Source: Ciona savignyi (lineage: Eukaryota > Chordata > Ascidiacea > Phlebobranchia > Cionidae). Taken from it: a stretch of DNA of 64,000 nt. Positions within the stretch are counted from its first letter, which is position 1, and each line of letters begins with the position of its first letter. This document shows positions 24,101-55,835 of this stretch, in pieces. The notes under the pieces were generated by a model that worked only from the letters and a program-made list of their open reading frames with translations, was not told the DNA's origin and did no database searches. The position numbers were made by a program, and so were the translations under genes. The stretch spans positions 1,547,857-1,611,856 of the forward strand of contig CH003106.1 in assembly GCA_000149265.1 (NCBI GenBank). The letters run 5' to 3'.

Positions 24101-25048
24101 TTAATGGGAAACTGACCTTTCAAAAAAATGTTAATTTTCAGGTGGTTCGCGGCAGTGTTAGTGAGACGATGGTTGAGAAACAAATGATCAGTACCGGGGA
24201 TAGTGCAGTTGACAACCCCACCACCAGGTAAATTGGATCTCACTAGAGGTGTACTTTGCTGTTTTACTGGACTGCATTTTATTCCCGATGCTAATATGGT
24301 AAAAAACCTGCCACAGTCAAAGCCCAATTACAAAGCTGTGGTTTCTTGGTTCAATGCACATTATAGGTTAGGTTAGGATACTTGTTTTGTTTGACAATCA
24401 AAATAACGCAGGTTATGAATAATTGGGAGTCTACCTCTTTCCCACAATCTGGTAGCGAAGCTATGTAGTATTTTGTGAATTTCTTGACTTTAGATGTTGT
24501 GTGATTCATATAAATCAAATAAATTGAGCCAATGTTCATCAAGTGCTTTGTCCAAGTCAAAAGTATTAAAAAAGTGATAAAGGTTAAAATCCAAATGAGC
24601 CCTTACGGGACCACATCATTGGAGCAGGCTTCTTGCCTAGATTACTCTATCGAATGTGTATAGTTTAATCAGCATGTGAGTATGCTAGTTATTCAACCTA
24701 TGTCCCATCATCCAATGACTAGTGATTTGCCAACCGAGAGATGGGAATGATTGCTGTACATCTGAATTTCGTAGCTTTAAAGTTATCCGGCACAAAAATC
24801 ATTCAATGTTCTTGAATAAAGTACTCAGTGATGTGTTTAATGCCTTAAAATACAAAAGTATCTAGCCTATATTCTCTTGACTTACAACCATATATAAATA
24901 TTCTAGACTTGCAACCATTTTATAATCCCTGCTTTTACAGGCGATGGCGGAAATGATCAGAGATGCACAACTCAACCCCAACGTGAGCATAACTAAAGTA
25001 GTTGTGCATGAAGAAAGACCTGTTGTGCCGGATTCCAATTCATCATAA
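6107..25048 (+). CDS. EPB41: Protein 4.1 family FERM-domain cytoskeletal protein
   Basis: Exons: 6107-6214, 6704-6851, 7159-7279, 9747-9920, 10249-10336, 12430-12582, 13203-13300, 13817-13980, 14781-14851, 15146-15217, 16048-16210, 17458-17484, 17959-18140, 19441-19587, 20019-20318, 20693-20842, 21357-21428, about 23317-23475 (beside the gap), 24142-24227 and 24941-25048 (TAA); about 863 residues. The FERM domain fills the first seven exons: F1 with ESDYFGL, F2 with [20 protein letters not shown] and [18 protein letters not shown]3 with [13 protein letters not shown] and [15 protein letters not shown]. The FERM-adjacent stretch has [17 protein letters not shown] long acidic, Ser-rich middle follows. 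The C-terminal domain has [19 protein letters not shown] and [10 protein letters not shown]. Family members link transmembrane proteins to spectrin-actin under the membrane. I could not identify a clear spectrin-actin-binding segment. The 14781 acceptor is weak, and the 24227/24941 junction is out of phase by one base. The gene probably represents the unduplicated ancestor of the vertebrate EPB41/EPB41L set. Confidence 0.93.
7419..7592 (-). mobile_element. SINE family A, truncated copy
   Basis: Reverse-oriented 3' part of family A: ggataggataggctatttatg, gggttaacacatagg, and gtagaacccattaatcc. The tRNA-like head is missing. It lies inside the protein 4.1 intron after the exon ending at 7279. 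Confidence 0.7.
8087..8747. mobile_element. non-autonomous piggyBac-type DNA transposon
   Basis: A 661-bp element flanked on both sides by TTAA (8083-8086 and 8748-8751). Its ends are inverted repeats, CCCTTTAAAAACGA and TCGTTTCTAAAGGG. TTAA duplication with CCC/GGG termini is the piggyBac hallmark. A 60-codon frame at 8544-8726 runs near the right end; I do not recognise it as transposase, so the copy is probably non-autonomous. It lies in the large intron between the exons ending at 7279 and starting at 9747. Confidence 0.75.
12733..12916. mobile_element. short hAT-like MITE
   Basis: Ends read caagcatgggcaac and gttgcccacccttg, the imperfect terminal repeat of the family also seen at 20862-21095. 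The inner sequence (ctgtatctaatcataccctgt and taataatccggcccaccaag) is shared with that copy. No convincing target duplication was found here. It lies in the intron after the exon ending at 12582. Confidence 0.65.
15445..15453 (+). CDS. candidate 9-nt microexon of protein 4.1 (Arg-Asn-Lys)
   Basis: Nine bases, agg aat aaa, stand between a strong acceptor (tactctctctgcag) and a good donor (gtaagg). They lie between the phase-0 exons ending at 15217 and starting at 16048, so inclusion would add Arg-Asn-Lys without changing the frame. The small size and perfect borders suggest an alternatively used microexon, but only RNA data can prove it. Confidence 0.4.
19003..19280 (+). mobile_element. SINE family A, diverged forward copy
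   Basis: Forward copy with tagtttagtgtgttggtg as the decayed A-box region, aaactggtcataag, cacaacacactg, gtggacatgaggtaatctga and a tail ending atatcttatactatccc. It is more diverged than the other copies and lies within a protein 4.1 intron. Confidence 0.6.
19350..19425 (-). mobile_element. SINE family A head fragment next to a 4.1 splice acceptor
   Basis: Reverse fragment with 'ccaacacactaacccactaagctattcggtccgaatggtaaccactaaaa' spread over 19371-19420. It matches the head of the copy at 25268-25567 (acactaacccaccagactaa...gtcggtaactactaaaa). It ends about 15 bp before the acceptor of the exon starting at 19441. Confidence 0.5.
19889..19940. repeat. short direct repeat in 4.1 intron
   Basis: The phrase 'gattggttacgtttgagaca' occurs twice in a row, preceded by a degenerate third copy. 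It is intronic, upstream of the exon starting at 20019. Confidence 0.7.
20862..21095. mobile_element. short hAT-like MITE just after a 4.1 exon
   Basis: A 234-bp element with termini cagggatgggcaac and gttgcccacccttg. Flanking 8-mers gtgtagat and atctagat match at 6 of 8 positions, consistent with a decayed hAT target duplication. It inserted only 20 bp past the donor of the exon ending at 20842. Confidence 0.7.
21564..22421. mobile_element. 858-bp non-autonomous hAT-type transposon
   Basis: Terminal inverted repeats cagggatgtccaacct and aggttggacatccctg are followed inward by gggccgca / gggccgcagg. Exact 8-bp target duplications, gtttacac, stand at 21556-21563 and 22422-22429. An internal 23-bp duplication (aataatgttgaaggcaaacg, twice near 21970-22015) is present. 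I see no transposase frame. It lies in a protein 4.1 intron. Confidence 0.88.
22927..23315. other. assembly gap (389 N)
   Basis: Unsequenced stretch inside the protein 4.1 gene. The 21 bases just before the gap (from 22906, acggagacaaagactataat...) are repeated just after it (from 23317). The two copies are 411 bp apart, a multiple of three, and both read TETKTII in the gene's frame. At least one coding exon border lies here, so the coding sequence is incomplete at this point. Confidence 0.95.
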
Positions 25049-25267
25049 AGTGATTGAGGTAAGTAGCTGGTAACAGCAACATATATGCTGGCATGACCAG
25101 TTGGACTAAAAATTCAAATTCCCTTTGCCTTATGATGCCTATCAGTAAATAACAATACATCAAAGCCCAAAAATAATATAATTATCCTTATTTTCTCTTG
25201 TGAACATTGCTGATTTTGATCACAGTATCATTGCTTTGTCTGGTTATCATGATCACAATAAGGAAAG

Positions 25268-25567
25268 TATAGGATAGGATATTTATGTTTATCCCATTGA
25301 GTGGAAAAACCAATGAGGTTAACACACGGGATATCATTAGATCGCCTCGCGCCAACCGTCGGTTACCAGACCTATTGCGGAATATTGTGTATGATTTACA
25401 CTTTTCTTCAATTTATTAGAACCATTAATCCTCCTGGTTCAGGCAGATTCCGTTAATTTTCTTGCCCAAGGACACAACTGACTAGTTATCGACCAGTTTC
25501 GTACCTGCAACTCTAAGTTTCGTACCTGCAACACTAACCCACCAGACTAATCTGTCGGTAACTACTA
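25268..25567 (-). mobile_element. SINE family A copy (reverse)
   Basis: Near full-length reverse copy, from ggataggatatttatg to the head remnant caccagactaatctgtcggt. The element has a small internal duplication, 'gtttcgtacctgcaac' twice at its head end. It lies just downstream of the protein 4.1 stop codon. Confidence 0.75.
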
Positions 25568-25830
25568 AAACAGTAGTTCCCAACCTTTTTAAGCAAACGA
25601 CAATTTAACGAAAAGATAAATAGTTATAAGCACCCTAGCAAACTCTGCAATTAGGTATTCTCACAAACTGTATGCGTGTTGCGCAAAAATAGAGAGTGCA
25701 ATATATACATTTGGATTTGTTCAAACACCAGTGTAAAATTTGACATAAAAAAGGTTAATTTGTCCTTAGAATAATGAGGTGTTGCAAGATATCTCAAAGT
25801 GAGTTGCGAAATGCATCTCACTTGGGTAGG

Positions 25831-26125
25831 AGGATAGGATAGGATATTCATGTTTATCCCCGTGAATGGGAAAACCAAGGGGGTTATCACACGGGCAATC
25901 GTCAGATCACCTCGCGCCCACCGTCGGGTTACCGGAGCTATTGCAGTGTGTTGTGTATGATTCACACGTTCCTTCAATTTAGTAGAACCCATTAATTCGC
26001 TGGGTCCAGGCAATGTCCGTAAAGTGCCTTGCCCAAGGACACAACCGACTAGCTAGCGACCAGTTTCGTATCTTCAACCTTTCGATTGAAAGGCGACGTA
26101 CTTAACCGCTAGGCTAACCGGCCAG
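25831..26125 (-). mobile_element. SINE family A, best-preserved full copy
   Basis: At about 295 bp this is the cleanest copy. Read in reverse it begins ccggttagcctagcggttaag (A-box-like) and continues with tttcgatcgaaaggttg-type arm sequence. The core ctagctagtcggttgtgtcc follows, then cacaacacactgcaatagct, and it ends in repeated atcctatcct. It can serve as the family reference for this window. Confidence 0.8.
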
Positions 26126-28550
26126 GGTACCACTGCATTTGACTAATGAACTTTGTTCTTCCTCAGTAACAATATGCTTTCCATGCAGAAACTGCCCTGT
26201 ATATGGTACGATACTCCACTCACAAGCAAGGATTTTTCTACTATTTCGAATCATTGTGGTATATCATTGTGTACGCGTGTGTTCGGAATTTTATCACGGC
26301 TTATTGTGGGCACTTTTTATCGCCGGCCGTCGAATTTAGTTTGAATGATTTTAACCAAATATTGAGGTGTGTCTAACGCAGTTTTGCATTGTATATTTGT
26401 GGGCACAAAATGCATCTCTCCCGTTGCTTAGTGTTTAGCTTTTTGCTTCATAATGTAGAATGTTCCTTTATAACGCTAGATTTTTTATGATTTTATTGTA
26501 TGTGACACGTTAAAATGTAATTGTTACACCAGCCGAACTGTTAACCCTAGCCCGGATTGACCACCAGAGGCAGGACGGGGAATCCTTTAATCAGCACCCT
26601 TTTCGATGCTGCTAATGTCCCAGGTGTTTTTATGAAGCCCCCTTAAACATACTTTTGCTCCCAGTGTGCATCTCAAGGACCTGCTACTTATACTGTAAGC
26701 AAGAATGATAACCATTTTAAATCCTTCACCAAACCCTCCAATATTGCAGTTTCAAAATTTGACAAAATAACCTCTTTCTTGGTAACAATGAATGGCTTAT
26801 TCTAGTGTGCACCACGATTATTTTCAGCGCTAAAACTGGCAATAACGACTGACATTGCTTAGTAATTAAATCAATTGCTATTAACCTGACAAACCCAGGG
26901 TTCGGTTTGGCCGAGTGCTAGTAAGAAACTTTACATAATATGTATATCTTTGTCAATATTTCCACCAAGAGCGAGTTATGCGTTATCCATTTCCCTCCAC
27001 TCCAAACATAAAACCGAATGGAAGCCGTTTAAATCACGCTACACAGTGAATTGCACCCTTCTTAGCGAATAGGATTTACAACAACAAAACTTTTTGCATG
27101 TGCGCAAACTAACCACTGTGAACCCGAATAATATTTGAAAATTGTCCCCGGAACTTTTTTATACGGTTCTTTTCTTAACACCTGCCGCATGTCTCCGGCC
27201 ATTTCATCTACTCTTGTACATCGCCGAGTTTACTACGAATGGTGCTCCGAATTCTGGGATTTTGCAGTCAACTTATTCAGCTATAAATATTGCTGATCTT
27301 TTCCAGTTCGCTTGGTATATATCGATACGTGTGCTATTTTAACAATGTGATTGTGATATACTCTAAATGCGATCATTAACATTGCTAATTCCTAACGTGT
27401 TACGGGTTATACGATGAGAAAACGCGTTTGCTATGAATTATAAATAGCTTGTAGTTCGCTTACACTATAAACTGTAAGTAGTGCATGATGGTTTCTCACA
27501 CCCCCCCCCCCCTCCTCCATTTTTAAATCTAAATTGTTTTGGTCTTTTCAATCATAAACTGGGACTCCTGGCTTGGCGCTTCTGATATAAATAAATATAT
27601 TAAAAACAAACCGTCGTGTTCTTGTTTATTTATCCTTCACCAAATGCGCATTTTCGTTTGAAAAACTTAAGGCAGTTGTGCTTAGAGCATTGCACTAAGC
27701 AGACAATTCCTGAACTTTGTGGTTTAATTGAAAGTGAAGAAATGTCCATCGTAATTTACACACTGGGCAAATGGCCGTGTTTCCGCGCTCATTGGTTTTG
27801 GAGTGTTTGTGGCAAAATTCATGTCGTGTGTACCTTTCCGGAAAGGAGACTTGTAGCAATGTTCGTTCTTTTCCACGAACTCAAGCTTTGTAAATGGTTC
27901 TACTTTAGTAGCATTTTTGCAGTTAAAATGTTTTTAAAAACAAGTATTGTGGTAATTAGGTTTTGGCATATCGATTTTGGTGGTAAATTGTGTTTCGCTA
28001 ACAGCTTGTGACGGTAATGGTCTTCCACAACATAAGTTTTATAACAAAATAATTTGTTGTAGAAATTTGTAATGTCAGTGGTAAGCTGTGTATATAACGA
28101 TAATTTATGAGAAGGCACTGTTTGCATTACCAGATTTAGTAAAAACATTACGACGCTAAGCAAAGAAATAACAACAAGTTCTTTTCATTCCCTCTGAATA
28201 ATTGGTATATTTGTGCTATTTTTATATTTAAATTTTCTCCACTAGGAGAGCGTCGTAGTTGCTAAGAAACAAAAGCGTAACGTCCATATTTGTTTTCACC
28301 CACAACACAATGTGGGCAATTATATACTCCCATTCATTCCCTCTCTTTTTTATAGAATCGGAAACGCTTGATATGTTATGAACGTTAAAATATCATGTTT
28401 CGCCAGTTAGTTGCCTGGTAATTATTATTGACAGCATGTCTCCTAGACAGATGGATTAGTCCATTTTAAATTAACATGAAAATAAGATAGTAAGATTATA
28501 ACGCATTTTGGTATTGTAGGAACTAGGAATACTTTAGTTTCATTATTTTT

Positions 28551-28581
28551 TAGGCTTAGTATTCAATAAAAAGTGCGAAAA
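28551..28581 (+). promoter_or_regulatory. 5' leader acceptor site before PPP1R42 start
   Basis: The pyrimidine-rich cattattttttag ends at 28553, 28 bp before the ATG. It could be the acceptor of a 5'UTR intron or of spliced-leader trans-splicing, which is known in Ciona. The sequence alone does not decide. Confidence 0.4.
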
Positions 28582-34536
<5,955 letters not shown>

Positions 34537-34603
34537 AGTCGGCATTTAATTTTTGTTCTATCAATATACTCGCTGCTCGTGACAAACTGTATATCAAAAC
34601 GAG

Positions 34604-34609
34604 AATAAA
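34604..34609 (+). terminator. polyadenylation signal of PPP1R42
   Basis: AATAAA 68 bp after the stop codon, followed by A/T-rich sequence. Confidence 0.65.
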
Positions 34610-35661
34610 ATTTTATTATTTACATAAAACATTTATTAAACAAAAAAATCGTAAAACATATTTTTTATTGAAAAATACAGAGAAAATTCATTTGTCCTCT
34701 GCATAAAGAAAATGCTTTCAGTCCAAAGGTTCCTGCATCGAAAACAGACACTGGTTTAGTCGTTTGTTCCCCTTTATTGGGTTAAACTAAAACAGTGAAA
34801 ATAACGGCTGAATCATATAAAATTCCATAGATCTAGTAAACCGTCGGTGTGAGCGAGGTAATCTGTCGATTGACCCTGTGTAGACGGCTTTTACGTTTTC
34901 CCATTCAATGGTGTAAACAAAAAAATGGTCCCATTGACGGCCCCTTCAGGGATTAAAATTTAATTAAAAAAAACTAAAATATGTAAAAACAAACCTAGAT
35001 ATTTAGTGGTTCTGGGTTTAAACACAGGCCTGGTAAAAATATACTTTACAGGTTACAATGTCGTCATCAAACCGACTCTTGGTATTCGTCAATATACCAA
35101 CGATCGATAATATTCTTCAGTTTACATATTGTAGGATATGGATTTCGCTAATAGTACCCAACCCAAACTTTAATTTGATGTATTATCTATATTGAGCACA
35201 TATGCGATCATCTACTGTACACTATTACAAAATCAAGCCACTACTATCATACTCGTCTGCTAGGTGCGATAGAGAGCAAAACAGCAGCGTCTGTAGATAC
35301 AGACGTGAGGTTGTTTAAATGCCGTCGCTCACTTTATTAGAAGTATTGAAGTGTATGGATGGATAAAAAGTATAGCTAGTTGTGGCATTTAATTACTTGA
35401 ATACTTATTACTAAACTATGTCGTATACGCTTTTTTATTTATAAGTGCAATTTAGTCAGCCTTTTAGATTTTCTATAGCCAACTTGGAGTGTACTAAACC
35501 TATCAGTAACGTTATGTACTATAAGTTCATGCAGCTCACTATGCCATACCATTAATTTAAATATTTGTACATACCAGTATATTAACTTGAAATAATATGT
35601 ATGTTTATGCTATACCAAGGTCGAGACAATTTAGTAAGTGTGTTTAGACTAAATATTTAAA
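34610..35661. other. intergenic spacer upstream of calsyntenin
   Basis: Contains a SINE A tail fragment near 34840-34925 (gtcggtgtgagcgaggtaatctg) and AT-rich sequence. The calsyntenin promoter must lie in or just before it, but I see no clear core element. Confidence 0.5.
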
Positions 35662-51567
<15,906 letters not shown>

Positions 51568-52126
51568 GTCGGTCACACATCCGAATTTGCCCCCGCCTGT
51601 GTATAAGCTCTCTTTGCACAAAATTCTTTCTACACTGCTTGTATTGCCACCGTCGCTACACTAAGTTTTGCTGCACAGACCTTTTAATATTACGTTACAT
51701 TAAAAGCTTTTGTTCTCTGTTCAGTTTTTACCTGTAATCATTTCCCACCAAACACTCGCCGTGTAAAATCGTGTTTTTACTTGTGCAATTTGTCACCTTT
51801 TTATTTTTTGATATTTTCGTTTTAACGTTTGTATGATTATTTAACTATAGGCAGCAGGACGCCACTTACCCTATTTAAATATCAACGCGCTTTGTGCTAT
51901 GAAACAGCTTCATGTGTCCAAGTTTTTACGGCCGAATTTATGTTTCGTCGCTCTCCGACTGTCATAGAGACACCGGCTGCTGTATAGTTTGAACTACCAC
52001 ACTGTATAGTATGCTCAATTGTACCTACTTGCAGCTTCGCATCAGTATTAATCGAGGTCGTGTAAATTGCAGTGTTACTATTTGATTGTGTTGTGTTGCT
52101 AACCATAGTGTAGAATGTTTTACAAA

Positions 52127-52132
52127 AATAAA
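52127..52132 (+). terminator. polyadenylation signal of calsyntenin
   Basis: AATAAA about 560 bp after the stop codon, the first good signal downstream of the gene. Confidence 0.55.
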
Positions 52133-52311
52133 ATCCACCATCGGTTAGAAAATTACCACGGTTTTTATCACCAGGTGCACCATATCAATCTTTTGTTTTG
52201 GTGGGTTGCTTTAAGACTGTAAAACAATTACCGGATCGGAACTAAGGTAATATTATCCGCCGCTTATTTGAAATTAATTTTCCAACCAATTATTTAAATA
52301 ATTAAATTAAT

Positions 52312-52443
52312 AGTATAGGATGTTCATGTTTATACCCTTGGGAAGTGTCTTGCCCAAGGACACAACCGACCAGCGACCAGTTTCGTACCTGTAACCTTTC
52401 GGCTAAAAGGCGACGCACTAAACCACCAGACTAATTTGTCGGA
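52312..52443 (-). mobile_element. SINE family A fragment (reverse)
   Basis: tataggatgttcatgttta joined directly to cttgcccaaggacacaaccg by an internal deletion, then the head gtaacctttcggctaaaagg and caccagactaatttgtcgg. Confidence 0.68.
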
Positions 52444-52683
52444 TCATAATAATATTTAGTAAATGATATATAATACTAATTGTGCTAAATGTTTGGGGTA
52501 AAATTACTGGAAATTGTAATATTAGTTTAATATGAATTAAAAGAGCCAGTGTCCTTACAATGCGGATAATCGGTAGATGGGGTTCAGGTGGTGAACCCAC
52601 ACTCGACGTGTGCAGTGATTTATTGTCTGGAATTACTATTTTCTGAACAACAGATATTAACGAAATTTAGGCAGCGAGATCAA

Positions 52684-52753
52684 GATCATCCAACGACATA
52701 TATAATAAGTGTCGTTGGGTCATCTAACTTATTATATGTCGTTGGGTCATCTA
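52684..52753. repeat. palindrome with nested direct repeat
   Basis: The arm 52684-52710 (atccaacgacatatataata inside it) is the near reverse complement of 52727-52751. In addition gtcgttgggtcatcta occurs at 52711-52726 and again at 52738-52753. Transcribed, it would fold into a long hairpin. Confidence 0.75.
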
Positions 52754-53541
52754 AAATAACTGTTTTAGTTTACTTTATTTTTATTTCCACAAAGCAAACT
52801 TGAAATAAAAACTTTCTATAAAAAGTTAGACGAACGTCAACAGCATCGCTGTCGGAATTTTGATAAAAAATCGTGTTATCTAATGTAAATTGTGATTAAA
52901 ATAGACCACACAAATGTTAAAGTCATACGTGGATTGCCTAATCCTGTTTACTCTGGTTTAATCTGGTCAAAGTTAATCCAAGTTGGTAAATTTTGACCTT
53001 AATACACTTACTACAGCATTATTTATTGTGACAATGTAACAGCTCCCCGCTGTTAATTTTATTTATTTTGCCGGTATTAGCGCCAAAGAGGGTCTCTATG
53101 ACTACGATCAAGCGATCAGCTGTTCAGTTTAGCGACGCTCTTGAAAACTGTACACTTCGTCAAGTACCAATTAGGCCCAGCCGACTGGCTATAGTACTTG
53201 CGCTTACTGCTTGCACTCTGTCTGTCTACTAGGTAGCAACAAGTGCTTAAGATTATCAAATAATAGATTTAAGTACTTCTAAATCTAAGTACGTCTTTTT
53301 AGCTAGGTTAGGCTTACACGACAGATGTCGTACTTCAAATCAAGAAAAGTACGATGATATTTGCCAGTTTTCAAACTTCAGCTCTTTAAGAGATATTATG
53401 TAACCAGTAAGGCCAACTTTTTATAACGTATTTTAATACTGTTTTTGGTTGTAAGATGGTGCAGGTTATCGACTGTAGGCCTAGTTAACTTAGTAGCCCT
53501 TTTTAATGGGACATTAAAAGTAACTGATTCTGGCTATCTTT

Positions 53542-55589
53542 ATGGAAACTAAAGTAATTAATCCAGTTTTTAAAGAGGTGGTTTCGAAGTTTAGCTTACC
53601 AACTTACACGACTCTTACACAAAGTAACGCCGGACAGAGATGTCTTGTTCCCCTTAACGATAACAAATGTCGAGTTCCCACTTTACTGCTAAGCCCAAGA
53701 TGTGATGGCGCCAACACAGAACCAGGACAGAGAGACCTTAATGTGATGATTTCGTTTTCGCACTCCAATCCATTGCTGAACAGAACATTAAACAAGGAAT
53801 ATTTTCGGGAGAACCGTCCGCAAGAGTTAGGTAATAAAATCGTAACTAGCGGAATTCAAAACGAGGTTAACCTTAATCCACGAATGCAAGAATCATATGT
53901 AGACTTGGATAACCTACTTCATGAAAGAGGATATCCAGTTTCTTCTAAAATGGAAAGTACGCCGACCGATGATGAACAACAAGATAAAATATTAAAGGGC
54001 GTTTCGACGGCAAAAAGAAAAGCAAAATCGGCGAAAAAAAGATCACGATCGAGGAAAAAATGCAAATCAGTTTCGTCAAAACGGAAGATCGAAACGAAAA
54101 AGCTGGGAGAAATTAATTCCTCAATTAATACCAGAGCGCTTCCGAAGACAACACTTAAATCTTGCTTTGATGTTTTGTCAACCAAACCTCATTCCAACGC
54201 AAATTTGTCAAAAATGCGAGATGTAGAAACCAATATGGGTGATTTCTTAAAGCCAACAAAAGTGTTACTGCAAGCAAAATCTCCAACGAAGAAAACTTAC
54301 AGCTTACCGCTGGCTCTCAGAGAGAGGTCAAAAATAATACTTCCCCCCACTTCTACTCTTTCTTCTTCCAATCCTACTCTTCGTCTTCCAGAATCCCAGA
54401 GGCTTTGTGACGTCACACAAAATAGCGTCAAACGCAGTGACGTCGGTTGGTCGCTCGACAGGAGTCCTCGACCAACCAGTTTTCCTTCCCCTCAGATGGT
54501 ACGAAAAGGAGAAACAATCCTTCTTCCCCCGAACCCACCAGCAAAAGCCACTCAAATCAACACCGGAATACAAATGGCGACCAAAGTCTACGCCCACGGA
54601 CACTGTCAAAGGTATCCACTAAAAGGTTAGAATTATTTTGTACTGGTCTTTATGACTGGTAATATAATCTTGCCTAATATACAGGATTTGCTCCAAGGGT
54701 GACATTCAGTGAAATGAAGGAGATTTCAAAGGTGGGTTAAATTTTTAGACATATAAAACCATATGTTGCTTAACTCTTACTCTACCATAGAGAGAAAGTA
54801 ACCTCAGCGACCGGCTAAAATTGATCCATTATTACGGCAACGACTATCACGTTGTCACACAGCAGGCCGCCCAACTAAAGAAAAGGGCAACCGCTCAGCA
54901 GCTACACCAAAATCGTAGGAATTTGCAAGAAATGAATAAACAGAAAAAATATGAACAACGAAAAAAGGTGGGCGCACCTTAAATTTACAGTGTTGCAATT
55001 GCAATAGATAAGTTGTACGGTCGTATCGCCGTATGGTTAACGCGACCGATACATATACTACTTACATAAAAAAAAACAGTCTTAGCAATGAGCCCATCAT
55101 TGGTTCGAAACTGAGCCCGGTAAAAAAGGAATAAGTTGGTCGACCAATTTTCCGTATTTCGTCAATACTGTAGGTAACTAAACCCGGTGTTGCTGGTGCA
55201 GGCAATTAAAACCGATTCAGTATACCCAGCTATGACAAGCTAACACTGGACACTTGGTTGTGGCTTTCCCATCACCTGTTTAACAATGAATATCCGGTAT
55301 TATAAAGTCGTGTGGCCGAATGGTTAACGCGACCAATATAAATTTCAATTTTATACAAAAACAGCCTTAAGCCAATTATCGATTTCAGCCTTGGCCGGAT
55401 AAAAAGAATACCCGGTTTTAAGCCAAGAAATAAACAGAACTTCAATGGATGCATTGTAAAACCAATGAATACGCAGTCATGGTTTTAATTGCTTGTAAAA
55501 TTCCGCAGATATATGCACTGAATCGACTGATGGCAGGACTGGAGTTGAAAATATTTAACCAGTACTGCGAGTCGCTGAATATTTCCTGA
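53542..55589 (+). CDS. unrecognised basic protein, four exons, 462 residues
   Basis: Exons 53542-54625, 54685-54731, 54791-54967 and 55509-55589 (TGA) join in phase. I do not recognise the family. The first exon gives 361 residues of low-complexity, polar, probably disordered sequence. It includes a strongly basic stretch at about residues 157-187 (STAKRKAKSAKKRSRSRKK and following) that could be a nuclear or nucleolar signal or a nucleic-acid- or microtubule-binding patch. Exons 2-4 encode a more ordered end: GFAPRVTFSEMKEISK, then SDRLKLIHYYGNDYHVVTQQ, a Lys/Arg/Gln-rich helix (QNRRNLQEMNKQKKYEQRKK) likely to form a coiled coil, and IYALNRLMAGLELKIFNQYC. The C-terminal 95 residues should be the conserved part. 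An AATAAA lies at 55719. Intron 3 carries two SINE B copies. Confidence 0.8.
55015..55130 (+). mobile_element. SINE family B copy (forward)
   Basis: Head gtcgtatcgccgtatggttaacgcgacc (A-box-like, Leu/Ser-tRNA-like), cagtcttagcaatgagccca, B-box-like attggttcgaaactgagccc, then an A-rich tail. It lies within the intron between exons 3 and 4 of the 53.5 kb gene. Confidence 0.72.
55305..55405 (+). mobile_element. SINE family B copy (forward)
   Basis: Head gtcgtgtggccgaatggttaacgcgacc, the closest of all copies to a tRNA-Leu/Ser 5' half; the body acagccttaagcc and tail gccttggccggataaaaaga are decayed. Confidence 0.7.
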
Positions 55590-55718
55590 CCCATTCCAAA
55601 TGGAATTTATACTCTGCTATTCGCCATTTTCAAAAATTATCGATTTCGCAATTACACGCAAAGCACTTATTTACAAACACAAAACTGACGTTTTAAATTG
55701 CTGCCTTATCTTGTGATC

Positions 55719-55724
55719 AATAAA
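55719..55724 (+). terminator. polyadenylation signal of the 53.5 kb gene
   Basis: AATAAA 130 bp past the TGA. The converging gene on the other strand stops at 55836, so the two 3' ends are very close. Confidence 0.5.
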
Positions 55725-55835
55725 CACTAATTATGAGAAAATAATGTATTTGTTACAAAGGAAAAGCAGATCACTTGGTAAAAGGTTAGAAGCCAAACGT
55801 TTTAACCGAAAACAAAGCAATATCAGTGCATAAAT

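Larger units (their letters stand above)
25049..28581. other. intergenic spacer between protein 4.1 and PPP1R42
   Basis: Contains the presumed protein 4.1 3'UTR, two reverse SINE A copies, a poly-C run near 27501-27512 and an AATAAA near 27588 that could serve as a distal polyadenylation signal. A 131-codon frame at 27616-28011 has no start context or recognisable composition and I do not call it a gene. Confidence 0.55.
52133..53541. other. spacer between calsyntenin and the 53.5 kb gene
   Basis: Holds a SINE A fragment, a palindromic repeat, AT-rich sequence and presumably the promoter of the gene starting at 53542. No coding exon recognised. Confidence 0.5.

Noticed and set aside
27616-28011. 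A 131-codon + strand frame in the spacer before PPP1R42.
   Set aside because: It begins without a proper ATG, shows no family features and has no splice or polyadenylation context.
53604-54609. Minus-strand frames opposite the 53.5 kb gene.
   Set aside because: The + strand frame is 362 codons, joins in phase to three further exons, and has a coherent basic/disordered composition. The minus frames are shadows.
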